Of a stretch of DNA of 64,000 nt, positions 8,685 to 16,980 are shown piece by piece (the first letter of the stretch is position 1; each line of letters begins with the position of its first letter). The notes beneath the pieces are model-generated. The model did no database searches, had not been told where the DNA came from, and saw nothing but the letters and a program-made list of their open reading frames with translations. The position numbers and the translations under genes are program-made. Source of the stretch: Janthinobacterium sp. 344 (GTDB taxonomy: Bacteria; Pseudomonadota; Gammaproteobacteria; Burkholderiales; Burkholderiaceae_D). The stretch is taken from positions 112,445 to 176,444 of the forward strand of contig NZ_FOKL01000012.1 in assembly GCF_900112025.1 (NCBI RefSeq), read 5' to 3'.

Positions 8685-9410
8685 ATGTCTCTTTCCCCTG
8701 TAAAAGCTGTCGTGCCGCCGAAGGCCATCCTGTTCGACCTCGACGATACCCTGTGGCCCATCGCGCCCGTGATCGCCGCCGCCGAAACCCTGCTGCACGA
8801 CTGGCTGGCCACGCATGCGCCGAAAGTGGCGCAACAATTTTCCATCGAGGTGCTGCGCCAGCACCGCTTGGCCATGCTCAACGCGCAACCACATTTTCAT
8901 GGCAACCTGATTGAGCTGCGCCGCGCGGGCCTGTTGTCGGCCTTTGAAGCGGCGGGCGAAGACCCGGCCCTGGTCGATGGCGCCATCCTGCAATTCATGG
9001 CCGCGCGCAACCGCGTCCAGCCGTTCGACGACGTTTTGCCCGGCCTGGCATGGATGCAGCAGCGCATGCTGGTCGGGTCGATCTCGAATGGCAACGCGGA
9101 TCTTGAAATTATCGGCCTGGCGCAGCATTTCAAGGTATCGATCGCCGCCAGCGATTTCGGCGTCGCCAAGCCCGATGCCAGCATCTTCCTGGCCGGTTGC
9201 GCCGCGCTGGGCGTGGCGCCGCACGAGGCCGTGTATGTGGGCGATGACCTGTATTTTGACGTGACGGGGGCGCAAGGGGCGGGCATGCGCGCCGTCTGGA
9301 TGAACCGCAAGGGCAGCGACGCGCACCTGGCCGCTGGCGTGCAACCGGACGCCATCTGCGCCAACTTTGATGAATTGCTGCTGTGGCTACGGCAGCAACT
9401 GGAAGATTGA
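8685..9410 (+). CDS. HAD-family hydrolase
   Basis: Haloacid-dehalogenase superfamily hydrolase of 241 residues. Motif I is ILFDLDDTLWP at about residues 14-24, motif II SISNGN near 130, motif III within GVAKPDASIF, and motif IV GDDLYFDV near 185. The ATG at 8685 places motif I normally close to the N-terminus; an upstream in-frame ATG at 8610 would add 25 unconserved residues. The phosphatase substrate cannot be told from sequence. It stands alone, upstream of hrcA. Confidence 0.82.
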   Translation: MSLSPVKAVVPPKAILFDLDDTLWPIAPVIAAAETLLHDWLATHAPKVAQQFSIEVLRQHRLAMLNAQPHFHGNLIELRRAGLLSAFEAAGEDPALVDGAILQFMAARNRVQPFDDVLPGLAWMQQRMLVGSISNGNADLEIIGLAQHFKVSIAASDFGVAKPDASIFLAGCAALGVAPHEAVYVGDDLYFDVTGAQGAGMRAVWMNRKGSDAHLAAGVQPDAICANFDELLLWLRQQLED

Positions 9411-9475
9411 TCGCCGCCGGGCGGACGAACGTGCATAATAGGCGCTGTTGCCGCACGTTTGGCCGCTTTCGTTGC

Positions 9476-9521
9476 CACTTGTCTAAAAGAACACTTGCTT
9501 AAAGAATACTTGCTTAACTAA
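9476..9521 (+). repeat. Three imperfect 15-base direct repeats before hrcA
   Basis: Units CACTTGTCTAAAAGAA, CACTTGCTTAAAGAA and TACTTGCTTAACTAA follow each other without gaps and end 6 bases before the hrcA start. They occupy the leader and ribosome-binding region, where no good Shine-Dalgarno is seen. They may be a leader or protein-binding element, or a chance duplication. Confidence 0.5.
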
Positions 9522-9527
9522 ACCATC

Positions 9528-10544
9528 ATGCAACTCGATACACGTGCCCAAACACTGCTGAAAGCCCTGGTCGAGCGCTATATCGCCGACGGCCTGCCGG
9601 TCGGTTCGCGCGCCCTGTCGAAGATTTCCGGCCTCGACCTGTCGCCGGCCACGATCCGCAACATCATGGCTGACCTGGAAGAGCTTGGCTATGTGGCCAG
9701 CCCGCATACCTCGGCCGGACGCATTCCCACGCCGCGCGGCTATCGCATCTTTGTCGACACCTTGCTGACGGTCAAGCATCTGGACGAGCACATGGTGGAG
9801 TCGCGCATGCGCCTGCAGACGCCGCAGCCACAGCGCACCATCGCCAATGCGGCGCAGATGCTGTCCTCGCTGTCGCAATTTGCCGGCGTCGTGCTCAGCC
9901 CGCGCCGCGAATCCGTATTCCAGCAAATCGAATTTCTGCGCCTGTCTGAAAAACGCATCCTGCTCGTCATCGTCGCCCCGGGCGGCGATGTGCAGAACCG
10001 TCTGCTGTTGACGGAAGCGGACTATACGCCGGCGCAACTGGTGCAGTCGGCCAACTACATCAACCAGAATTACGGCGGCCTGTCGTTCGACGCCGTGCGC
10101 GTGCGCCTGCAGGGCGAACTGCGCCAGCTGCGCGACGACATGGGCAGCCTGATGCAGGCGGCCGTGGAAGCGGGCAGCGAAGCGATGGCCGACCACAGCG
10201 ATGACATGGTGATTTCCGGCGAGCGCAACTTGCTCAGCGTGAGCGATCTGTCATCGAACATGAGTTCGCTGCGCCAGATGTTCGACATGTTCGAGCAAAA
10301 GACGGGGCTGATGCAGTTGCTCGACGTATCGAGCAAGGCGACGGGCGTGCAGATTTTCATCGGCGGCGAATCGAACCTGGTGCCGATGGATGAAATGAGC
10401 GTGGTGACGGCGCCGTATGAAGTCAACGGCAAGATCGTGGGAACGTTGGGAGTAATCGGGCCGACGCGCATGGCGTACGAGCGGGTCATCCCGATTGTCG
10501 ATATCACGGCCAAGCTGCTATCCAACGCACTCAGCCATCATTGA
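9528..10544 (+). CDS. hrcA: Heat-inducible transcription repressor HrcA
   Basis: HrcA binds CIRCE elements and represses chaperone operons until GroEL is titrated by misfolded protein. The 338-residue length is typical. The N-terminal winged helix reads LVERYIADGLPVGSRALSKI and LDLSPATIRNIMADLEELGY, followed by SPHTSAGRIPTPRGYRIFVD. The C-terminal GAF-like part ends GVIGPTRMAYERVIPIVDI. No CIRCE sequence (TTAGCACTC-N9-GAGTGCTAA) was noticed near the gene. Its downstream neighbour fur is convergent. Confidence 0.95.
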   Translation: MQLDTRAQTLLKALVERYIADGLPVGSRALSKISGLDLSPATIRNIMADLEELGYVASPHTSAGRIPTPRGYRIFVDTLLTVKHLDEHMVESRMRLQTPQPQRTIANAAQMLSSLSQFAGVVLSPRRESVFQQIEFLRLSEKRILLVIVAPGGDVQNRLLLTEADYTPAQLVQSANYINQNYGGLSFDAVRVRLQGELRQLRDDMGSLMQAAVEAGSEAMADHSDDMVISGERNLLSVSDLSSNMSSLRQMFDMFEQKTGLMQLLDVSSKATGVQIFIGGESNLVPMDEMSVVTAPYEVNGKIVGTLGVIGPTRMAYERVIPIVDITAKLLSNALSHH

Positions 10545-10559
10545 GCGTCCTGTTTGCCG

Positions 10560-10591
10560 TGCCGGCCACCCCGTTGCGGGGCAGGCCGGCA
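10560..10591. terminator. Stem-loop between convergent hrcA and fur
   Basis: TGCCGGCC (10560-10567) pairs with GGCCGGCA (10584-10591), enclosing a second stem CCCCG/CGGGG (10569-10573, 10577-10581) with a 3-base loop. It lies between the stop of hrcA and the stop of fur and is likely a shared terminator, although no clear T run follows on either strand. Confidence 0.6.
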
Positions 10592-10595
10592 AGCG

Positions 10596-11027
10596 TCAGG
10601 CTGTTTTGTGCGGGCAGGCGACCTTGATGCAGTTGCCGTAGATGGCCAGTGCGTGTTCGGCGATCTTGAAGCCGCGTTCTTCGGCCACTTTTTGCTGGCG
10701 CACTTCGATGTCTTCGTCGAAGAATTCCTCGACCCGGCCACAATCGAGGCACACCAGGTGGTCGTGGTGGGAACCTTCGTTGAGCTCGAAAATCGCCTTG
10801 CCGGTTTCAAAATGGTTGCGGTTAAGCAAGCCGGCTTGTTCGAATTGCGTCAGGACACGGTAGACAGTTGCCAAACCGACATCCATATTGTCGGCCAGCA
10901 GAATTTTGTAGACGTCTTCCGCTGTCAGGTGGCGTACCGGGCTACTCTGGAAGATATCGAGTATCTTCAACCGTGGCAGGGTCGCTTTCAGGCCGCTTGC
11001 CTTGAGATCACTAGGATTGTTACTCAT
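10596..11027 (-). CDS. fur: Ferric uptake regulator Fur
   Basis: Iron-responsive repressor of 143 residues using the ATG at 11027 (MSNNPSDLKASGLKATLPRL). An in-frame start 12 codons upstream would add a tail unlike the family. The winged-helix DNA-binding part includes HLTAEDVYKILL and VGLATVYRVLTQFEQAGLL. The metal-binding part shows EGSHHDHLVCLDCGRVEEFF, with the CxxC of the structural zinc site. It is transcribed divergently from bamE, with about 120 bases between them, an arrangement widely conserved in beta-proteobacteria. Confidence 0.95.
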   Translation of the reverse strand: MSNNPSDLKASGLKATLPRLKILDIFQSSPVRHLTAEDVYKILLADNMDVGLATVYRVLTQFEQAGLLNRNHFETGKAIFELNEGSHHDHLVCLDCGRVEEFFDEDIEVRQQKVAEERGFKIAEHALAIYGNCIKVACPHKTA

Positions 11028-11149
11028 GTTTGTTGCTCGTATGTGGGTCAGGTGCTTTATCATATAGCGTTTTGTCGGGGAGTGCCAAAATATGCTTTTT
11101 GGGCTGGCCGGTCACTCCTGGCGTTTTGTTCATCCAATTGAGGTCATTT

Positions 11150-11851
11150 ATGCGCGTAACACCGGCTGTATTGCCATCTCTCTGGCACCGTCTTTCCTTT
11201 CGAGCTCCAGTCGTGGCAGGCATGGTCTGTATCGCGCTGGCGGCATCTGGCTGTGCCAATCGCGGCATCCTCGGCGAAAAGCCGGCGGTGACGCTCAAGG
11301 AAGGCAAGGAAGTCGTCCCGGAACAGGGCGCGCAAACGACCACCGTCACGAAACTGCAGAAATTCATGTGGTTTTTCTCGCCGTACCGTCCTGACATTCA
11401 ACAAGGCAACTTTATCTCCGAAGAGATGCTGGCCCAGCTGAAAGTCGGCATGACGCGCGACCAGGTCCGCTTCATCCTCGGCACCTCGCTGCTGACCGAT
11501 ATCTTCCATGCCGACCGCTGGGACTATCCTTTCCGCCTGGCGCGGGGCAATGGCGAAACCACCACCAGCCGCGTGATCGTGTTCTTTGACAAAGAGGGCA
11601 AAGTGGCGCGCTTCGAAGGCGGCAACTTGCCGACCGAGAAAGAATACATCGACCGCATCGCCGGTCCGTCGCCGTTCGCCAAGGTGGCCAAGGCCGAAGT
11701 GCCGGCCGCTGCCGTGCCGTCGCCCGTGGCGCCGAGCGCCGTGCCGGTCCCGGCCGATGCCGCCCCAGCCATTCCTGTGAGCAAGCCTGAGGCGACCCCT
11801 GCGCCTGCCACCGAAGCTGCGCCGGCGCCCGCTGTCGAACCCACCAAATAA
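11150..11851 (+). CDS. bamE: Outer membrane protein assembly factor BamE
   Basis: Lipoprotein subunit of the BAM complex that inserts beta-barrel proteins into the outer membrane (SmpA/OmlA family). The ATG at 11150 gives 233 residues, with a signal peptide ending in lipobox LAASGC near residue 35. The conserved core includes QGNFISEEMLAQLKVGMTRD and VRFILGTSLLTDIFHADRWD. The C-terminal 60 residues are a Pro/Ala-rich low-complexity tail (AAPAIPVSKPEATPAPATE) beyond the usual domain. It is followed at 19 bases by dapB and divergent from fur. Confidence 0.92.
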   Translation: MRVTPAVLPSLWHRLSFRAPVVAGMVCIALAASGCANRGILGEKPAVTLKEGKEVVPEQGAQTTTVTKLQKFMWFFSPYRPDIQQGNFISEEMLAQLKVGMTRDQVRFILGTSLLTDIFHADRWDYPFRLARGNGETTTSRVIVFFDKEGKVARFEGGNLPTEKEYIDRIAGPSPFAKVAKAEVPAAAVPSPVAPSAVPVPADAAPAIPVSKPEATPAPATEAAPAPAVEPTK

Positions 11852-11870
11852 GTAGCTGCAAGAGAAAATA

Positions 11871-12680
11871 ATGACTGAACTGAAAATTGCCATCGCTGGC
11901 GCCAGCGGCCGCATGGGCCATATCCTGATCGAAGCGGTCAGCAATGCACCGGACGCCATCCTGGCCGGCGCCCTCGACCGTGCCGGCTCGCCCTCCGTCG
12001 GCCAGGATGCGGCCGCCTTCCTCGGCAAGCCCGCCGGCGTGCTGATTGCGTCCGACCTGGCCACCGGCCTGGCCGGCGCCGACTACCTGATCGACTTCAC
12101 GCGTCCCGAAGGCACCTTGCAGCACCTGGCGTATTGCGCCGAGCACGGCATCAAGATGATCATCGGCACCACCGGTTTCGATGACGCGGGCAAGGCGGCC
12201 ATTGCCGCCGCCGCTGAAAAGACGGCCATCATGTTCGCGCCGAACATGAGCGTGGGCGTGAACGTCACCATGAAACTGCTGGAACTGGCCGCGAAAAGCC
12301 TGTCCGAAGGCTATGACATCGAAATTATCGAAGCGCATCACCGCTTCAAGGTCGATGCGCCATCGGGCACCGCCCTGCAAATGGGGGAAGTGGTGGCTGG
12401 CGCCCTGGGCCGCGACCTGAAGGAATGCGCCGTGTACGGCCGCGAAGGCGTGACGGGCGAACGCGATCCGTCGACCATCGGCTTTGCCACCATCCGCGGC
12501 GGCGATATCGTGGGCGACCATACGGTGCTGTTTGCCGGCATTGGCGAGCGCATCGAGATCAGCCACAAGTCGAGCAGCCGCGTCACCTACGCGCACGGCG
12601 CCCTGCGCGCCGCGCGTTTCCTGGCCGACAAGCCGACGGGCCTGTTCGACATGCAGGACGTGCTGTCGCTGAAGAACTGA
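11871..12680 (+). CDS. dapB: 4-hydroxy-tetrahydrodipicolinate reductase
   Basis: Reduces 4-hydroxy-tetrahydrodipicolinate with NAD(P)H in lysine and diaminopimelate synthesis. 269 residues. The N-terminal Rossmann motif is IAGASGRMGHILIEAV. The catalytic segment EAHHRFKVDAPSGTALQMGE contains the His and Lys of the family signature, and the C-terminal part reads GDHTVLFAGIGERIEISHKS. Probably co-transcribed with bamE upstream and the barstar gene 8 bases downstream. Confidence 0.95.
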   Translation: MTELKIAIAGASGRMGHILIEAVSNAPDAILAGALDRAGSPSVGQDAAAFLGKPAGVLIASDLATGLAGADYLIDFTRPEGTLQHLAYCAEHGIKMIIGTTGFDDAGKAAIAAAAEKTAIMFAPNMSVGVNVTMKLLELAAKSLSEGYDIEIIEAHHRFKVDAPSGTALQMGEVVAGALGRDLKECAVYGREGVTGERDPSTIGFATIRGGDIVGDHTVLFAGIGERIEISHKSSSRVTYAHGALRAARFLADKPTGLFDMQDVLSLKN

Positions 12681-12688
12681 GGAAGATC

Positions 12689-13015
12689 ATGGCCACTGCC
12701 ATCCTGAATGGAAAAGACATCACCGACGCAGCGAGCTTCCACGCGCAATGCGCGCAAGCCTTCGGTTTCCCCGAGTTCTACGGCAACAGCATGGATGCCT
12801 GGGTCGATTGCCTCAGCTATCTGCGCGACGACGAAAACATGACGCAGTTCCGTTTGAAACCGAACGAAGTGCTGGAAATCGTGGTGCAGGATGCGGACGC
12901 GATGAAAGCGCAAGTTCCTGATTTGCTGGAAGAAATCACGTTCTGCATCGCCGGTATCAATGAACGCTATGACGATTACGGCGAAAAGCCGGCGTTGAAA
13001 TTGACGCTGAAGTAA
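12689..13015 (+). CDS. Barstar-family ribonuclease inhibitor
   Basis: A 108-residue barstar-like protein: MATAILNGKDITDAASFHAQ, then FGFPEFYGNSMDAWVDCLSY, the alpha-helical segment that in barstar plugs the barnase active site with acidic residues. GGAAG lies just before the ATG at 12689. The longer frame that starts inside dapB is overlap only. No barnase-like secreted RNase was found in the window, so this is an orphan inhibitor, probably of an internal or incoming nuclease toxin. Placement in the dapB transcript suggests constitutive expression. Confidence 0.85.
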   Translation: MATAILNGKDITDAASFHAQCAQAFGFPEFYGNSMDAWVDCLSYLRDDENMTQFRLKPNEVLEIVVQDADAMKAQVPDLLEEITFCIAGINERYDDYGEKPALKLTLK

Positions 13016-13019
13016 TTCC

Positions 13020-13046
13020 GGGGTCAGACCCGCCGGGTCTGACCCC
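13020..13046. repeat. Dispersed palindrome GGGGTCAGACCC, copy 1
   Basis: GGGGTCAGACCC (13020-13031) and GGGTCTGACCCC (13035-13046) form a perfect 12-base inverted repeat with a 3-base loop. It lies 5 bases after the barstar stop and between two convergent genes, so it could also act as a transcription terminator. A second, one-mismatch copy is at 24617-24643. Confidence 0.85.
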
Positions 13047-13052
13047 AGTTCT

Positions 13053-14300
13053 TCACACGACTTTGCGCTCGCGCAAACCAGTAATTTCCTCAGTATCTAA
13101 TCCCAGCCATTGCCCCAACACCTCATCTGTATGCTGCCCCAGCAACGGCGGCGGCAAGCGGTATTGCACGGGCGAGCCGGACAAGCGCACGGGATTGGCC
13201 ACCAGCGCCACCGTGCCCGCCGTCGGATGCGGCATCTCCACTTTCAAGCCACGCGCCACCACTTGCGGGTCGGCAAAGACCTGGTCGATGCGGTTGACGG
13301 GACCGCAAGGCACGGCTTGCGCCTCGAAGGCGCTGATCCACTCGGCCGTCGTGCGCATGACGGTGGCCTGGCGCATCAGGGGGATCAAAATCGCGCGGTG
13401 CGCCACGCGCTGCGGATTCGTGGCGAAGCGCTCGTCCTGCGCCCATTCCGGATGGCCGGCGACGGCGCAGAAGCGCGAAAACTGTCCATCGTTGCCGATC
13501 GCCAGGATCATGTCGCCATCGGCCGTGGGAAAATCCTGGTATGGCACGATGTTCGGATGCGCATTGCCCATGCGCTGCGGCACTTTTCCCCCGCACAGGT
13601 AATTGGCCGCCTGGTTGCCCAGCGCCGCCACCTGCACGTCGAGCAGGGCCAGGTCGATATGCTGGCCCAGGCCCGAGCGTTCCCGTTCGGCCAGCGCCGC
13701 CTGCACGGCGATGGTGGCGTACAGGCCCGTCAGGATGTCCGTCTGCGCCACGCCCACTTTTTGCGGCCCCGCGCCCGGCTGGCCATCGGGCACGCCCGTG
13801 ATGCTCATCAAGCCGCCCATGCCCTGGATCAGGAAGTCATAGCCGGCGCGCGCCGCGTACGGCCCATCCTGGCCAAAGCCCGTGATGGAGCAGTACACGA
13901 GGCGCGGGTTGAGCGCCAGGAGGCTGGCCGCGTCGAGCCCGTATTGCTTCAAGCCATCCAGCTTGAAATTTTCCAGCAGCACGTCCGCCTCGGCCGCCAG
14001 CCGGCGCACCAGGGCTTGCCCTTCAGGCGCGGCCAGGTCGATGCACAGGGAGCGCTTGTTGCGGTTGGCGCACTGGAAGTAGGCCGCCTCGGCCGTATCG
14101 CGGCCGTCCTCGTCCTTCAGATACGGCGGGCCCCACGAGCGCGTATCGTCGCCGCGGCCCGGTTGCTCGACTTTCACCACGTCGGCGCCCAGGTCGGCCA
14201 GCATTTGCCCGGCCCACGGGCCGGCCAGCACGCGCGACAGGTCCAGCACGCGCAAGCCCGTCAACGGCGCGGGCCGCAGGGTGGAAGCGAAGGCGTCCAT
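13053..14300 (-). CDS. Class III (CaiB/BaiF) CoA-transferase, probably glutarate CoA-transferase
   Basis: CoA-transferase of 415 residues. Family motifs: GLRVLDLSRVLAGPWAGQML, the LADLGADVVKVEQPGRGDDT nucleotide loop, and the catalytic Asp in VAQTDILTGLYA at about residue 200. The last base of the glutaryl-CoA dehydrogenase stop is the first base of this gene's ATG (TGATG), so the two are coupled. By analogy with human SUGCT, the likely reaction is transfer of CoA to glutarate, making the substrate of the dehydrogenase. Another dicarboxylate acceptor is possible. Confidence 0.85.
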   Translation of the reverse strand: MDAFASTLRPAPLTGLRVLDLSRVLAGPWAGQMLADLGADVVKVEQPGRGDDTRSWGPPYLKDEDGRDTAEAAYFQCANRNKRSLCIDLAAPEGQALVRRLAAEADVLLENFKLDGLKQYGLDAASLLALNPRLVYCSITGFGQDGPYAARAGYDFLIQGMGGLMSITGVPDGQPGAGPQKVGVAQTDILTGLYATIAVQAALAERERSGLGQHIDLALLDVQVAALGNQAANYLCGGKVPQRMGNAHPNIVPYQDFPTADGDMILAIGNDGQFSRFCAVAGHPEWAQDERFATNPQRVAHRAILIPLMRQATVMRTTAEWISAFEAQAVPCGPVNRIDQVFADPQVVARGLKVEMPHPTAGTVALVANPVRLSGSPVQYRLPPPLLGQHTDEVLGQWLGLDTEEITGLRERKVV

Positions 14301-15481
14301 CAGTTGCTGAAGGCGGCGATGCCGGTGATGGCGCGGCCGATGATCAGCGCGTGCACATCGTGCGTGCCTTCATAGGTGTTGACCACTTCCAGGTTGACCA
14401 GGTGGCGGATGACGCCGAATTCGTCGGAAATGCCGTTGCCACCCATCATGTCGCGCGCCATGCGGGCGATGTCCAGCGCCTTGCCGCAGCTGTTGCGTTT
14501 CATGATCGAGGTGATTTCCACGGCCGGCGAGCCTTCATCCTTCATGCGGCCCAGGCGCAAACAGCCCTGCAAGCCCATGGTGATTTCCGTCAGCATGTCG
14601 GCCAGCTTCTTTTGCACCAGTTGATTCGCTGCCAGCGGGCGGCCGAATTGCTGGCGGTCCATCGTGTACTGGCGCGCCTTCAGGTAGCAGTCTTCCGCCG
14701 CGCCCAGCGCGCCCCAGGCGATGCCGTAGCGGGCACTGTTGAGGCAAGTGAACGGGCCTTTCAGGCCGCGCACGTCGGGGAAGGCGTTTTCTTCCGGGCA
14801 AAATACTTCATCCATGACAATTTCGCCGGTGATGCTGGTGCGCAAGCCAACCTTGCCGTGGATCTCGGGCGCCGACAGGCCTTTCCAGCCTTTTTCCAGC
14901 ACGAAGCCGCGGATCGCGCCTTCATCGTCCTTGGCCCAGACGACGAACACGTCGGCGATGGGGCTGTTGGTGATCCACATCTTGGCGCCGGAAATACTGT
15001 AGCCGCCCGGTACCTTGCGCGCGCGCGTGACCATGCTGCCGGGATCGGAGCCGTGGTTCGGTTCCGTCAGGCCGAAGCAGCCGATGAATTCGCCCGTCGC
15101 CAGTTTCGGCAGGTATTTCTGTTTGGTTTCCTCGTTGCCGAAGGCATTGATCGGTACCATCACCAGCGACGATTGCACGCTCATCATCGAGCGGTAGCCC
15201 GAATCGACGCGCTCGACTTCGCGCGCGGCCAGGCCGTAGCAGACATAGTTCAGGCCGGCGCCGCCGTATTCTTCGGGAATCGTCGTGCCCAGCAAGCCCA
15301 ATTCGCCCATTTCGCGGAAGATGGCCGCGTCCGTGCGGCCATGGCGGAACGATTCGAGCACGCGCGGCACCAGGCTGCCCTGGCAATAGTCGCGGGCCGC
15401 TTCCAGCACGGCGCGCTCGTCGCCCGTCAGTTGTTCGTCCAGCAGCAGGGGGGAATTCCAGTCGAATGCAGTTTTGCTCAT
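14300..15481 (-). CDS. gcdH: Glutaryl-CoA dehydrogenase
   Basis: FAD enzyme that oxidises and decarboxylates glutaryl-CoA to crotonyl-CoA in lysine and glutarate breakdown. The ATG at 15481 (MSKTAFDWNSPLLLDEQLTG) gives 393 residues, matching the family; the longer frame upstream covers the divergent promoter region. Motifs include CFGLTEPNHGSDPGSM, GAKMWITNSPIADVFVVWAK, RQQFGRPLAANQLVQKKLAD and the C-terminal TYEGTHDVHALIIGRAITG with the catalytic Glu. First gene of a two-gene operon with the CoA-transferase; a LysR regulator is divergent. Confidence 0.93.
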   Translation of the reverse strand: MSKTAFDWNSPLLLDEQLTGDERAVLEAARDYCQGSLVPRVLESFRHGRTDAAIFREMGELGLLGTTIPEEYGGAGLNYVCYGLAAREVERVDSGYRSMMSVQSSLVMVPINAFGNEETKQKYLPKLATGEFIGCFGLTEPNHGSDPGSMVTRARKVPGGYSISGAKMWITNSPIADVFVVWAKDDEGAIRGFVLEKGWKGLSAPEIHGKVGLRTSITGEIVMDEVFCPEENAFPDVRGLKGPFTCLNSARYGIAWGALGAAEDCYLKARQYTMDRQQFGRPLAANQLVQKKLADMLTEITMGLQGCLRLGRMKDEGSPAVEITSIMKRNSCGKALDIARMARDMMGGNGISDEFGVIRHLVNLEVVNTYEGTHDVHALIIGRAITGIAAFSN

Positions 15482-15548
15482 CACAGGCCTCGCAGGTGAG
15501 CGCCGGTGATCGGCGCAAGATTGAATAGGGCTCATGGTAGGTTTTTGC

Positions 15549-15563
15549 TTTGCCTTGCGCAAA
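15549..15563. promoter_or_regulatory. Possible LysR-type operator TTTGC-N5-GCAAA
   Basis: A dyad TTTGC (15549-15553) and GCAAA (15559-15563) lies between gcdH and the divergent LysR gene, 68 bases above gcdH. It has the size of a LysR half-site pair, but only ten bases support it. Confidence 0.3.
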
Positions 15564-15642
15564 CGATTTATTCGCACCCAGACATGCGTGCCGCGCATAT
15601 CTTGCGGCATACTGGCGGCTTCTTCCTTGCCGCCGCTCCGCC

Positions 15643-16539
15643 ATGTCCAGAAAAATTCCCATGTTGCAAGCCTTGAATTGCTTCGAGGCTGCCGCCCGCC
15701 ACCAGAGCTACACGCACGCGGCGCGCGAACTGGCGCTGACGCAAAGCGCCGTCTCGCGGCAGATTTCATCGTTGGAAAGCTTTCTTGGCGTGCAACTGTT
15801 CCAGCGCACGCGTCACGGCGTGCTGCTGACCAGCGCCGGCGCCGCGTATGCGCGCCAGATCGCCGCCCGCCTCGACGGCCTGGAGCGCGACACGCTCGAC
15901 ACCATGGCGCGCCAGGGTGGCGGCGGCGCCTTGCAGCTGGCCTCGGTACCCACCTTTGCCACGCGCTGGCTGATGCCGCGCCTGGCCAGCTTTGCCAGCG
16001 AGCAGCCGGACGTCGTCGTGCATATCGATGCCTACACCAAGCCGTTCATGTTTGCCGATACGGAATATGACGGCGCCCTGTATGCGGGCACGCCCGAGCA
16101 GCTGGCGCGCTGGCCCGGCACGCGCGCCACCTTGCTCATGCATGAAGAGATCGTGCCCGTCGCCAGTCCCCGCTTGCTGGCGGCGCGCAGTCACTGGCAG
16201 CCGCAGCATTTGCTGGCGCTGACTTTATTGCAACAAAGCACGCGCCCGGGCGCCTGGCGCCAGTGGTTTGACGCCATGCAAGTCGATGGCGAGGGCGCGC
16301 GTTACGGCGCGCGGTATGAACTGTTTTCCATGCTGGCCATGGCCGCCGTGCAGGGGCAGGGCGTGGTCTTGCTGCCGCGCATGCTGGTCGAGGCGGAGCT
16401 GGCGCGCGGCGAATTGCGTATTGTATGTGAGCGTCCACTGCGCGGCCAGCGCGCATATTATCTGATCACGCCCGAGGCGGCGCATGAAAAGGCGGCCTTG
16501 CAGCAATTCCGGCTGTGGCTGCAAGGCGTGGCGGCCTAG
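15643..16539 (+). CDS. LysR-family regulator next to gcdH
   Basis: LysR-type regulator of 298 residues. The ATG at 15643 starts MSRKIPMLQALNCFEAAARH, followed by the HTH YTHAARELALTQSAVSRQIS at about residues 25-44. The effector domain has GGGALQLASVPTFATRWLMP and QGQGVVLLPRMLVEAELARG, as in the GcvA-like group. It is divergent from gcdH and the CoA-transferase, the arrangement of GcdR-type activators, so it most likely controls glutarate use. Its stop codon shares the CTAG with the stop of the convergent VOC gene. Confidence 0.88.
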   Translation: MSRKIPMLQALNCFEAAARHQSYTHAARELALTQSAVSRQISSLESFLGVQLFQRTRHGVLLTSAGAAYARQIAARLDGLERDTLDTMARQGGGGALQLASVPTFATRWLMPRLASFASEQPDVVVHIDAYTKPFMFADTEYDGALYAGTPEQLARWPGTRATLLMHEEIVPVASPRLLAARSHWQPQHLLALTLLQQSTRPGAWRQWFDAMQVDGEGARYGARYELFSMLAMAAVQGQGVVLLPRMLVEAELARGELRIVCERPLRGQRAYYLITPEAAHEKAALQQFRLWLQGVAA

Positions 16540-16901
16540 ATGACCGTGGCGGTATCGAAATGGGGATTGTCGATGAAGCCGAGCTGGTTGCCGAACGGAT
16601 CGAGCAATTCCACCGTGCGGATGCCGTCGCCCACGTCCGTGATCGGGTGGTGCACGGTGGCGCCCAGCGCGACGATACGCTCGACTTCCTGCTCGATGCC
16701 TTCCACGCCCCAGTACGTCACGCTGCCTTGCGTGCCCGGCTGGCCGTCCGGCAGCAAGCCCAGTTCGAAGCCGCCGATATTGAACCCCACATAGAAGGGC
16801 TGGTCGAAGTATGGCGCCACGCCGAAAACCTGGCTGTACCAGGCTTTGGCCCTGTCCAGGTCGGGGGCGGGATAGGTGACGGTACGCAAACCCTTGATCA
16901 T
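16536..16901 (-). CDS. VOC-family (glyoxalase-fold) protein
   Basis: A 121-residue single vicinal-oxygen-chelate domain protein. AGGAG sits 6 bases before the ATG at 16901 (MIKGLRTVTYPAPDLDRAKA); the longer frame upstream has no matching family sequence. Signatures are WYSQVFGVAPYFDQPFYVGF and the terminal VELLDPFGNQLGFIDNPHF with the metal-site Glu. Such proteins may be dioxygenases, lyases or resistance proteins; substrate unknown. Confidence 0.82.
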   Translation of the reverse strand: MIKGLRTVTYPAPDLDRAKAWYSQVFGVAPYFDQPFYVGFNIGGFELGLLPDGQPGTQGSVTYWGVEGIEQEVERIVALGATVHHPITDVGDGIRTVELLDPFGNQLGFIDNPHFDTATVI

Positions 16902-16980
16902 GTTCTGCTCCTGGTGAATGAAGAATAACGCCATCATGCCATCGGCGCGCGCCGCGCGATTGTAAAAATGGAAGGTCGTC

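Noticed and set aside
9411..9527. Possible CIRCE element upstream of hrcA
   Set aside because: The TTAGCACTC/GAGTGCTAA dyad is not present; only the 15-base direct repeats are.
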